The notes beneath the pieces were generated by a model. That model was not told the DNA's origin. It searched no databases and saw nothing but the letters and a program-made list of their open reading frames with translations. A program made the translations under genes and the position numbers. Of a stretch of DNA of 64,000 bases, positions 34,795 to 41,882 are shown one piece after another. This stretch comes from an uncultured Senegalimassilia sp. (GTDB lineage Bacteria; Actinomycetota; Coriobacteriia; Coriobacteriales; Eggerthellaceae), in the NCBI RefSeq assembly GCF_934630535.1, contig NZ_CAKTVU010000003.1:1-64000 (forward strand), in the 5' to 3' direction. Each line of letters starts with the position of its first letter. The stretch's first letter is position 1.

Positions 34795-34813
34795 CGCAGC
34801 GCATCCGGCAAGG

Positions 34814-34845
34814 TGCTCGGGGGTGGGCTGTCCGATCCCCGAGCA
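34814..34845 (+). repeat. Hairpin after phoU
   Basis: TGCTCGGGG (34814-34822) and CCCCGAGCA (34837-34845) form a perfect 9-bp stem. No T-tract follows, so it may reduce rather than stop transcription from the pst genes into the regulator genes. Confidence 0.5.
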
Positions 34846-35049
34846 CCGCGGCAGCGGGGCGCAGGGTTCGCGTTCCGTCCGGCGCTTCGGCTGTGGAAAG
34901 GGTGCGTGGCAGGTGACTGTCTACTATGTCGGACAGCCCTGTGGGCTGTCCGATCCCCGAGCACCGCGGCAGCGGGGCGCAGGGTTCGCGTCTCATCCGG
35001 CGTTTCGGCTGTGGAAGGGGTGCGTGAGGGTTGACTGTCTACTATGTCG
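34823..35049 (+). repeat. 109-bp tandem duplication covering the start of response regulator 1
   Basis: Copy 1 is 34823-34931 and copy 2 is 34941-35049, offset 118 bp, differing at roughly nine to ten positions. Each copy holds the leader and the first codons of the response-regulator gene (start codon then TVYYV). Only copy 2 continues into the full gene. Confidence 0.9.
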
Positions 35050-35056
35050 AGGATGA
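34913..35056 (+). pseudogene. Duplicated, truncated start of response regulator gene
   Basis: GTG at 34913 begins with the same TVYYV codons as the real regulator, then runs through the duplicated leader in another sense and stops after 47 codons at 35056, overlapping the true start at 35031. It is a relic of the tandem duplication. If translated it would act as a leader peptide overlapping the regulator start, so it could influence its translation. No protein function is expected. Confidence 0.6.
34929..34953. repeat. Perfect inverted repeat at the duplication junction
   Basis: TCGGACAGCCC-TGT-GGGCTGTCCGA: 11-bp arms around a 3-base loop, exactly spanning the join between the two copies. 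Confidence 0.9.
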
Positions 35057-35741
35057 TGAGAACATCCGTCAGCTGGTGCTGTACGCCTTGACGCAGTCGG
35101 GCATCCAGGCCGAAGGGCAGCCCGACGACGCGGCGTTTCGCGCCGCATGCGCCAAAAAGGTCCCGGATGTTGTGGTCTTGGACATTATGCTGCCCGACGT
35201 CGATGGCCTGGAAATCCTCAAGCGCATCCGCAGCGCGCCCGGCAAGCTCTCCCGCGTGCCCATCATGATGGTTACGGCTAAAAACTCGGAGCTGGACATC
35301 GTGCGGGCGCTGGATACCGGGGCCGATGAGTACATCACGAAGCCTTTCGGCATGATGGAGATGGTAAGCCGCGTGCGCGCCATGCTGCGCCGCGCCCCCG
35401 ATTGGGGAGGCGGGTGCTGCAAGGATGCGCTGAGCTTAGGCGCCCTTTCCTTGGATTTTCAGGCGCGCGAGCTTCTCGTCGATGGGGAGCCCGTCGTGCT
35501 TACCATGCGCGAATTCGATTTGCTGGCGTACATGATGCGCCATCCCGGCATCGTGTTGTCGCGGGAGAAGCTGCTGCAAAACGTGTGGGGCTGGGATTTC
35601 AGCGGCGGCAGCCGCACGGTCGACATGCACGTGCTCACGCTTCGGCAGAAGCTCGGCGTGCATGCCGATGCCGTGGAGACCGTGCGTGGGGTCGGCTATC
35701 GCTTGGCGGGATCGCGTCCGGATGATGCGGTTGTGGAATAA
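35031..35741 (+). CDS. OmpR-family response regulator 1 (PhoP/PhoB-like)
   Basis: A 236-residue response regulator. The receiver domain has the acidic pocket (YYVEDDEN), the phosphoacceptor Asp in VVVLDIMLPDVDGL, the Thr of MMVTAKN and the Lys of YITKPFGMMEMV. The C-terminal winged helix shows LTMREFDLLAYMMRHPG and GGSRTVDMHVLTLRQKL...VRGVGYRL. It starts with TTG at 35031, within the second copy of a duplicated leader; GGAAGGGG and GAGGG lie upstream. Its position after phoU and before a PhoR-like kinase suggests a role in the phosphate response. Confidence 0.92.
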   Translation: MTVYYVEDDENIRQLVLYALTQSGIQAEGQPDDAAFRAACAKKVPDVVVLDIMLPDVDGLEILKRIRSAPGKLSRVPIMMVTAKNSELDIVRALDTGADEYITKPFGMMEMVSRVRAMLRRAPDWGGGCCKDALSLGALSLDFQARELLVDGEPVVLTMREFDLLAYMMRHPGIVLSREKLLQNVWGWDFSGGSRTVDMHVLTLRQKLGVHADAVETVRGVGYRLAGSRPDDAVVE

Positions 35742-35753
35742 CGAGGTGCAAGC

Positions 35754-36446
35754 ATGATCTATTACTTGGAAGACGATACGAATATCCGTGATTTGACGGT
35801 GTACGCGCTCAAGCAGGCGGGTCTTGAGGCGGCGGGATTCGCCCATGCCGGCGATTTCTTCGATGCCTGTCGCGAATCGCTTCCCGATCTGGTGTTGCTC
35901 GACATCATGCTGCCCGAGATCGACGGGCTTGAGGTCCTTCGCCGCCTGCGCGAGGACCCGGCGACCAAGTTCCTTCCCGTCATGATGCTCACGGCGAAAG
36001 GCACCGAGTTCGACAAGGTCAGCGGCCTTGATGCGGGCGCCGACGATTACCTGGCCAAACCCTTCGGCATGATGGAGCTTGTCAGCCGCGTGAACGCTCT
36101 TTTGCGCCGCGCCGCGGCGCCTACCGCGCCCGCCGGCGATGTGCTGGAGTGCGGCCCCATCGAGCTGCGCGTGCTCGAGCACACCGTTTCCGCAGGCGGC
36201 GTTCCCGTCGAGCTCACGCTCAAGGAGTTCGATCTGCTGCGCGCGCTGCTACGCAACATCGGACGCGTGCTGTCGCGCGGCCAGCTGCTCGAGGACGTGT
36301 GGGGCATGACGTTCGTGGGTGAGACGCGCACCGTCGACGTGCACATCCAAACGCTGCGCCAGAAGCTTTCCGCCGCATGCCCGGGCGCCGATGCCTGCAT
36401 CAAAACCGTGCGCGGCGTGGGCTATAGCATCAGGCAACCGGAATAG
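35754..36446 (+). CDS. OmpR-family response regulator 2 (PhoP/PhoB-like)
   Basis: A 230-residue paralogue of the regulator just upstream (12 bp gap). All receiver residues are intact: YYLEDDTN, VLLDIMLPEIDGLEVL, MMLTAKG and YLAKPFGMMELV. The winged helix reads LTLKEFDLLRALLRNIG and GETRTVDVHIQTLRQKL...VRGVGYSI. The recognition-helix region differs little from regulator 1, so the two may share or compete for sites. The kinase gene starts 11 bp downstream and is the likely phosphodonor for one or both. Confidence 0.93.
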   Translation: MIYYLEDDTNIRDLTVYALKQAGLEAAGFAHAGDFFDACRESLPDLVLLDIMLPEIDGLEVLRRLREDPATKFLPVMMLTAKGTEFDKVSGLDAGADDYLAKPFGMMELVSRVNALLRRAAAPTAPAGDVLECGPIELRVLEHTVSAGGVPVELTLKEFDLLRALLRNIGRVLSRGQLLEDVWGMTFVGETRTVDVHIQTLRQKLSAACPGADACIKTVRGVGYSIRQPE

Positions 36447-36457
36447 GGGTTTGCCGC

Positions 36458-37891
36458 ATGAGCCCTTCGCCCGATCACGTTAAAAGCCTTGCCGGACGTA
36501 TCTTCACCACCGTTTTGGCGTTTTCCCTGGGAATCCTGCTGGCATTTTCCGTGGTGATGGTCAGCATCTTCTACTACTCGTACGAGCATGACGCCGAGCA
36601 GGCCCTGGTCCAGGAGGCCAGCCGGGCGGCGGCATCCCTCGACGACGCCCCGGCCGCCGATGTGACCACCATCTTGTCCCAGCAGTTCAGCGGCATCACC
36701 CGCTATACGCTCATCAGCGAGAGCGGCATGGTCCTCTACGACAGCCAGGCCGATGCCGGTCAGATGGACAACCACGCCTCCCGTCCCGAGGTCAGCAAGG
36801 CCGCGCGCACGGGCGAGGCGGTGAGCATGCGCTACTCCGAAACCTTGGGCACCGATACGGTGTATGCCGCCGAGAAACTCTCCGACGGGCGTATCGTCCG
36901 CTTATCCGAAACCCGCCATTCCCTGTTCGCCTTCCTGGGTGAGATGCTCGTGCCCACGCTGTTCACGCTCGTCGTCGTCGCCGGTTTGGTGTTCCTGCTG
37001 TCCCGGCTGCTCACGCGCCATATCATGAAGCCCATCGACGCCTTGGACATGGCGGAGCCCTTGGAAAATGACATCTATGGGGAAATGGTGCCCCTTCTTC
37101 AGCGCATCGACGATCAGCAGGCGCAGCTCAAGAAGCAGAACAAGGAGCTTGCCGAAGCCGAAAGCATGCGCCGCGATTTCTCCAGCAACGTCAGCCACGA
37201 GATGAAGACGCCGCTGCAGGTTATTTCGGGCTACGCCGAGCTTATGAAGAACGACATGGTGCTGCCCGAGGACCGGCAGAAGTTCGCGGGGCTTATCTAC
37301 GACGAGGCGCAGGCGATGCGCGGCCTTATCAACGACGTGCTCACGCTCTCAAAGCTCGACGAGAGCGCGTTCGGCCGCGAGGAGCGGCCCATCGACGTGA
37401 CGGCCGTCGCCCGGCGCATGGCCGGACGTTTGGAGTCGTTCGCCGCCGATGAGGGGGTATCCATTTCCGTGGAGGGCGCGCCGGCTCACATCAACGGCAG
37501 CGAGACGCTTGCCGAGGAGATGCTGTACAACCTTATCGAGAACGCGGTGCGCTACAACCACGCCGGCGGAAGCGTGTCGGTGCGCGTGTCGCAAGGCGTC
37601 GCGTCCAACGATATCCTGGAATCGCTGCGTGCTGCGGGGGCGGAGCCGAACGTTGCCTCGGTGGTCACGGTGCGCGTGAGCGATACCGGTGCGGGCATTC
37701 CCGAGGAGATGCGCGACAAGGTGTTCGAGCGGTTCTTCCGCCTGGACAAAAGCCGTTCGAAGGAAACAGGCGGCACGGGCCTTGGGCTTGCCATCGTCAA
37801 GCACGCGGTGCAATACCACCATGGCACTATCTGCGTGGAAGGGGCTGCAGGCCAGGGCACCACGTTCGTGCTCAGGCTGCCTGCGGCGTAG
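36458..37891 (+). CDS. PhoR-like sensor histidine kinase
   Basis: A 477-residue membrane kinase. Two transmembrane helices (about residues 14-36 and 163-185) flank an extracytoplasmic sensor of ~125 residues. A linker with a coiled coil (IDDQQAQLKKQNKELAEAES) leads to the dimerisation domain with the phospho-His in FSSNVSHEMKTPLQVISGYA. The ATPase domain has the N box (EEMLYNLIENAVRYN), G1 (VSDTGAGIPEEM), F box and G2 (GGTGLGLAIVKHAV). The order regulator-regulator-kinase after phoU suggests phosphate sensing through PhoU and Pst, as in PhoR systems. Confidence 0.93.
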   Translation: MSPSPDHVKSLAGRIFTTVLAFSLGILLAFSVVMVSIFYYSYEHDAEQALVQEASRAAASLDDAPAADVTTILSQQFSGITRYTLISESGMVLYDSQADAGQMDNHASRPEVSKAARTGEAVSMRYSETLGTDTVYAAEKLSDGRIVRLSETRHSLFAFLGEMLVPTLFTLVVVAGLVFLLSRLLTRHIMKPIDALDMAEPLENDIYGEMVPLLQRIDDQQAQLKKQNKELAEAESMRRDFSSNVSHEMKTPLQVISGYAELMKNDMVLPEDRQKFAGLIYDEAQAMRGLINDVLTLSKLDESAFGREERPIDVTAVARRMAGRLESFAADEGVSISVEGAPAHINGSETLAEEMLYNLIENAVRYNHAGGSVSVRVSQGVASNDILESLRAAGAEPNVASVVTVRVSDTGAGIPEEMRDKVFERFFRLDKSRSKETGGTGLGLAIVKHAVQYHHGTICVEGAAGQGTTFVLRLPAA

Positions 37892-37948
37892 GCGCGTTAG
37901 GCGTGACGGTTGCGTGCGAAATGGCGGGGTGGGACGGATTCGGGCATG

Positions 37949-38125
37949 AAAAAAGTCCCACCCCTGGCCGGAAGGATGAACCCACCTCAGCAAGGTGGGT
38001 GCTCGCAGCTTGTTTCCCGGCTTTCGTGCCAACGGGCGCGAATCTCCGTTTCACTTGCTATCTTGAGCTCCCTCGGAAATAGCATCGGTCCATCGCAAAA
38101 AGTACGGCGACAAGGGTGGAACCTG
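37949..38125 (-). ncRNA. ssrS: 6S RNA candidate
   Basis: On the minus strand, TTTACT-16 bp-TATACT (38154-38159, 38132-38137) predicts a start near 38125. The 5' end GTTCCACCCTTG (plus 38111-38122) pairs perfectly, with G-U pairs, to CAGGGGTGGGAC at the 3' end (plus 37955-37966), giving the long closing stem typical of 6S RNA; GCCG/CGGC extends it. Inside lie a bubble region, a 3'-side hairpin CCCACCT-TGCTG-AGGTGGG, and apical stems such as TGCTAT/ATAGCA. TTTTTT ends the RNA. Length of about 177 nt and position beside rarA match 6S RNA in Bacillus and relatives. 6S RNA sequesters housekeeping RNA polymerase. Confidence 0.7.
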
Positions 38126-38131
38126 ATATCG

Positions 38132-38159
38132 AGTATATGGGACCTCAAGGCAAAGTAAA
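38132..38159 (-). promoter_or_regulatory. Promoter of the 6S RNA candidate
   Basis: Read on the minus strand: TTTACT (38154-38159), 16-bp spacer, TATACT (38132-38137). Confidence 0.6.
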
Positions 38160-38293
38160 GTCTTGACAGAATCGATGTAGCGGGTGTAGGCGAGCCGTTG
38201 CCTCCCGTCGCCAAACGGAGCGCCCCGTTTTCTTCTAGGCAAACAAACGTTCGCGTGTTATCATAGTTTGCCAATCAACAGGCAGGGGTGGTC

Positions 38294-39748
38294 ATGGACA
38301 CGCTATTCACGGCAATGGAGAACGAACGCAAGCAACAGGTTGCGCCGCTGGCGGTGCGCATGCGGCCGCGCACGTTGGAGGACGTGGTGGGGCAGCAGGA
38401 TGCCGTTGGCCCGGGCAGCTGGCTGCGGGCGGCCATCGAGCAGGACAATGTCAGCTCGGTCATCCTGTACGGCCCGGCGGGAACCGGCAAAACCTCCATT
38501 GCCCACGTCATCGCCGAATCCACGAAGGCGACGTTCGTGGAGGTGTCGGCCATTGGCGGTACCGTGTCCGACCTGCGCCGGGAAATCGACGCCGCCGAGA
38601 AGCGCTTGGCGCTCAACGGCTCGCGCACCATCTTGTTCGTGGACGAGATCCATCGATTCAACCGCAGTCAGCAGGATGCGCTTCTCCATGCGGTGGAGAA
38701 TCGTACCGTGGTGCTGGTGGGCGCCACTACCGAGAACCCGTTTTTCGAGGTGAACTCCGCTCTTATCAGCCGTTCTCGCGTGGTCGGCCTCAAGGGGCTC
38801 TCCGATAGCGATGTGGCCCAGCTGGTCGATCGTGCCGTGGTCGACCCTCGTGGGCTGGGCGGTTTGTATAAACTCGAACCGGCCGCCCGAAGCGCCATCG
38901 TGCTCTTGGCGGGCGGCGATGGCCGTGCATCGCTTACCACGCTCGAGCTGGCGGCGGGTATGCAGCAGCCCGGCACGCGCGAGCACCCTGCTGTTATCAC
39001 GAAAGCTCAGGTGAAAAGCGCCACCCCTCATCGTGCGCTGCCTTACGATAAGAACAAGGATATGCACTACGACATCATATCCGCCTTCATCAAGTCCATG
39101 CGCGGCTCCGACCCCGACGCGGCGCTGTATTGGCTTGCGCGCATGATCGATGGGGGAGAGGACCCCAAATATATCGCGCGCCGCATGCTTATCCATGCGT
39201 CCGAGGACGTGGGCAACGCCGATCCGCAGGCTCTGCTGGTGGCTGCGGCCGCGTTTAAATCCGCGGAGGTCATCGGGTATCCCGAATGCCGTATCAACTT
39301 GGCGCAGGCTGCCACCTATATAGCCCTCGCGCCGAAAAGCAATGCTTGCGAGGCGGGCATAGATGCCGCCTTGGCGGAGGTGCGAAACGGGCCAAAGCGC
39401 GATGTCCCCGATTATCTTCGCGATAGGCACCGTCCCGGCTCGGAACATTACGGCACGTACAAGTATCCGCATGATTACCCCGCGGGCTGGGTCGATCAGC
39501 GCTATCTGCCTGAAGGGCTTGAGCGTGGCTGCTTTTACCACCCCTCCGAACGTGGGTGGGAGGCCTATCGTGTGGACGCCGCGGCGCGCGATCGGGCACA
39601 GGCTGCGCATGCAGCGGTCTCGGGTTGTCAGCGGGTCGGGGAGTCGAAGGCACGGCAAACCGACGCTGCGCAGGATAATCGACCCAGCGGGCAAGGGGAG
39701 TCGGTTAGGCGCAAGGCGTCGGAGGGCGATGGACCGGACGCCCGTTAA
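38294..39748 (+). CDS. rarA: Replication-associated recombination protein A (MgsA/RarA AAA+ ATPase)
   Basis: A 484-residue AAA+ ATPase acting at stalled replication forks. It has LAVRMRPRTLEDVVGQQDAV, Walker A LYGPAGTGKTSIAHVI, Walker B ILFVDEIHRFNRSQQDALL, sensor 1 VLVGATTENPFFEVNSAL and the arginine-finger region SRSRVVGL. The C-terminal tetramerisation part includes MHYDIISAFIKSMRGSDPDAA and RRMLIHASEDVGNADP. About 45 residues of low-complexity tail follow the family end. ATG 38294 lies after CAGGGG; GTG two codons earlier is possible. The 6S RNA candidate is divergent from it. Confidence 0.95.
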   Translation: MDTLFTAMENERKQQVAPLAVRMRPRTLEDVVGQQDAVGPGSWLRAAIEQDNVSSVILYGPAGTGKTSIAHVIAESTKATFVEVSAIGGTVSDLRREIDAAEKRLALNGSRTILFVDEIHRFNRSQQDALLHAVENRTVVLVGATTENPFFEVNSALISRSRVVGLKGLSDSDVAQLVDRAVVDPRGLGGLYKLEPAARSAIVLLAGGDGRASLTTLELAAGMQQPGTREHPAVITKAQVKSATPHRALPYDKNKDMHYDIISAFIKSMRGSDPDAALYWLARMIDGGEDPKYIARRMLIHASEDVGNADPQALLVAAAAFKSAEVIGYPECRINLAQAATYIALAPKSNACEAGIDAALAEVRNGPKRDVPDYLRDRHRPGSEHYGTYKYPHDYPAGWVDQRYLPEGLERGCFYHPSERGWEAYRVDAAARDRAQAAHAAVSGCQRVGESKARQTDAAQDNRPSGQGESVRRKASEGDGPDAR

Positions 39749-39911
39749 GCTGCCTATCGTCAAGGTTGCGGGCAAAACCCCACGTCTAGTTGAAGGTAAC
39801 CGCATCGCAACCGCTATGAACGGCGGGTGTAAACGTATGCGTCGGCGGAGTAGAATCCAGGGCTGCATGCTATAGTTGGCGGCGTATATGGATATATGAA
39901 GGAGGCGTCTG

Positions 39912-40544
39912 GTGGATTTCGGCGAAGTTATGGGCGTGGTTTTGCCTATCGTGTACGTGGTGCTCGGCGTGGCTTTGGTGTGGTTCGTGATCGAGCTTGT
40001 TATCACTGTGCGTAAAACGCGTACCACGGTCGACAAAATGAAGGAGCAGCTCGATCCGACGCTGGAAAGCGTGCAGCGCATCACGAAATCGCTTGAGCCC
40101 GCTATGGACAAGGTAGATCCGCTCGTCGATCGCGTGTCTTTGACGGTGGATGCGGCGAACCTCGAGATTATGCGCCTCGACCAGATCCTCGAGGACGTGA
40201 GCGACATCACCGACTCCGCTTCGAATGCGGTTGGCGCGGTCGAGGCTGCCACGAACGCCCCCATGGAGATCATGAACAACGTAACGTCGAAGGTTCGCGA
40301 GAAGCTCAAGTCCAAGCATGCAAGCGATGAATCGGTCGCCCTTGGCGAGGCGAAGGCGAAAGCCCAGGCAGCCGCATTGGCAGGCGTGCCGGACGAAGGC
40401 GCCGATGCTGAGAGTGTCGCCCCTTCCAAGGCCCAGGCGAACGACGACGATGCGCCCCAGCAGGTCCAGCCCGATGACCAGCCGGAACAGCCCGCGTATT
40501 TCACGTATGCTCCCCAGGCGGGCGATACCCCCCAGGAGCGCTAG
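39912..40544 (+). CDS. DUF948-like membrane-anchored protein
   Basis: A 210-residue protein with one N-terminal helix (about residues 7-30) and a long helical region (VRKTRTTVDKMKEQLDPTLESV and following) characteristic of the DUF948 family, thought to be envelope-stress or cell-surface related. The last ~60 residues are an acidic, Pro/Gln/Ala-rich disordered tail. GTG start at 39912 follows GAAGGAGGCGTCTG. The stop is 11 bp before the AI-2E-family gene, so the two probably form an operon. Function is unknown. Confidence 0.75.
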   Translation: MDFGEVMGVVLPIVYVVLGVALVWFVIELVITVRKTRTTVDKMKEQLDPTLESVQRITKSLEPAMDKVDPLVDRVSLTVDAANLEIMRLDQILEDVSDITDSASNAVGAVEAATNAPMEIMNNVTSKVREKLKSKHASDESVALGEAKAKAQAAALAGVPDEGADAESVAPSKAQANDDDAPQQVQPDDQPEQPAYFTYAPQAGDTPQER

Positions 40545-40555
40545 GAGCTGATATC

Positions 40556-41833
40556 GTGACAACCAATCCCGATGTTGCGATGGAAAAGGCCCGCCGACGG
40601 TTCCTTGCCGTATGGACGGCGGTAGGGGCCATTCTACTTACAGGCGCAGCGGTCTACCTTATCAATATCCTCAGCGTCCCGATCGGCATCTTGCTCTGGA
40701 CGCTGGTCATCGTGTTCTGCCTCCGCGGCACGGTGAACAAGCTGGAATCCAAGGGCATCCCGCGCCCGGCGGGAACGGGGATCGCCTATGTGCTCATGAT
40801 TGCCGTGCTGGCTCTCGTCAGCTTCCTCATGCTCTCCCCGGCGTTCGGCTTTGGAGAGCAGTTCACCAACCTCGTACAGAGCATCCCCGGCTACATCAAC
40901 GACTTCATGAGCTGGGCCAACGGCGTGTATGCTCGCTATTCCGACGTGTTCCAGAACAACACGGTGCAAACGTACATGAACGAAGCCCTGTCCTCCATGG
41001 GATCGGCGGCGTCCGACGTGGCGCGTCAGAGCGCCACGGGCATGGTCGCCATCGGCGCCGGCGTGGTGAACACGGGCATAGCGATAGGTTTTGCCCTGGT
41101 CATAGCGTTTTGGATTCTCATCGAGCTTCCGGCGCTCGGTCGCGAGACCATGCGATTGGCAGGCCCTTCCCGTCGCGAGACCATGGATATGCTGCATGTC
41201 ACGTTCACGCGCGTCATGGGCGGCTATATCAAAGGCACCCTCATCCAATGCGGTATCATCGGCGCGGCGTGCGGCGTGCTGTTCGCCGTCTCCGGCATCC
41301 CCAATTACGCTGCACTCGGCATCATCGCCGGTATTTTGAACATCATCCCCATCGTGGGCCCGTGGCTTGGCGGCGCCCTGGCGGCCCTCGTGGGCGTGTT
41401 CGTCAGCCCGTGGATCGCTTTGGTCGCGCTGCTCGGCACCATCATCATCCAGCAGGCGGTGTACACGTTCATATCCCCGAAGATCATGGCCTCATCGGTG
41501 GATATCCATCCGGCGCTCACCCTTATCGCCTTGATGGCGGGCAGCGCGATCGGTGGGGCCATGAGCGGCTTCACCGGTTCGCTTGTGGGCATGCTGGCCT
41601 CTATTCCCGCCGTGGCGGTCATGAAGTCTGTTTTCGTGTATTATTTCGAGAAGCAAACCGGGCGCCAGCTGGTTGCCGAGGACGGCGTGTTCTTCCAGGG
41701 CACGCCTCGATCCGACGGATCGCTCGATCCCATCGCCGATGCAACGTCCCCTCATCCGGACGCCTCGGCGGGCTTCTCCCTTCCGAAGGTGGGCCGCAGC
41801 AAAGAGCAACGTCGCGACGACGGTCGGCAATAG
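40556..41833 (+). CDS. AI-2E family (PerM-type) transporter
   Basis: A 425-residue polytopic membrane protein. Despite the family name, members include ion antiporters and exporters, and AI-2 export is not assured. Seen are paired N-terminal helices, a middle amphipathic segment, then the conserved core MGGYIKGTLIQCGIIGAACG, GIIAGILNIIPIVGPWLGG and IIQQAVYTFISPKIMASSV. A disordered tail of ~55 residues follows. GTG start after AGGAGCTGATATC. It lies 11 bp after the DUF948-like gene and 49 bp before alaS. Confidence 0.9.
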   Translation: MTTNPDVAMEKARRRFLAVWTAVGAILLTGAAVYLINILSVPIGILLWTLVIVFCLRGTVNKLESKGIPRPAGTGIAYVLMIAVLALVSFLMLSPAFGFGEQFTNLVQSIPGYINDFMSWANGVYARYSDVFQNNTVQTYMNEALSSMGSAASDVARQSATGMVAIGAGVVNTGIAIGFALVIAFWILIELPALGRETMRLAGPSRRETMDMLHVTFTRVMGGYIKGTLIQCGIIGAACGVLFAVSGIPNYAALGIIAGILNIIPIVGPWLGGALAALVGVFVSPWIALVALLGTIIIQQAVYTFISPKIMASSVDIHPALTLIALMAGSAIGGAMSGFTGSLVGMLASIPAVAVMKSVFVYYFEKQTGRQLVAEDGVFFQGTPRSDGSLDPIADATSPHPDASAGFSLPKVGRSKEQRRDDGRQ

Positions 41834-41882
41834 GGCGCACGCGCGCCGATTTATGGCAAGGCATAGTTAGAAAGACAGGCAC

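Noticed and set aside
37926..37964. GGGGTGGGAC ... GTCCCACCCC hairpin as terminator of the histidine kinase gene
   Set aside because: No T-tract follows on the plus strand. The A6 in its loop and the right arm are used by the minus-strand 6S RNA candidate.
38112..38123. AAGGGTGGAACC resembling a T-box sequence upstream of rarA
   Set aside because: There is no specifier stem or terminator/antiterminator arrangement, and rarA is not a T-box target. The sequence is explained as the complement of the 6S RNA closing stem.
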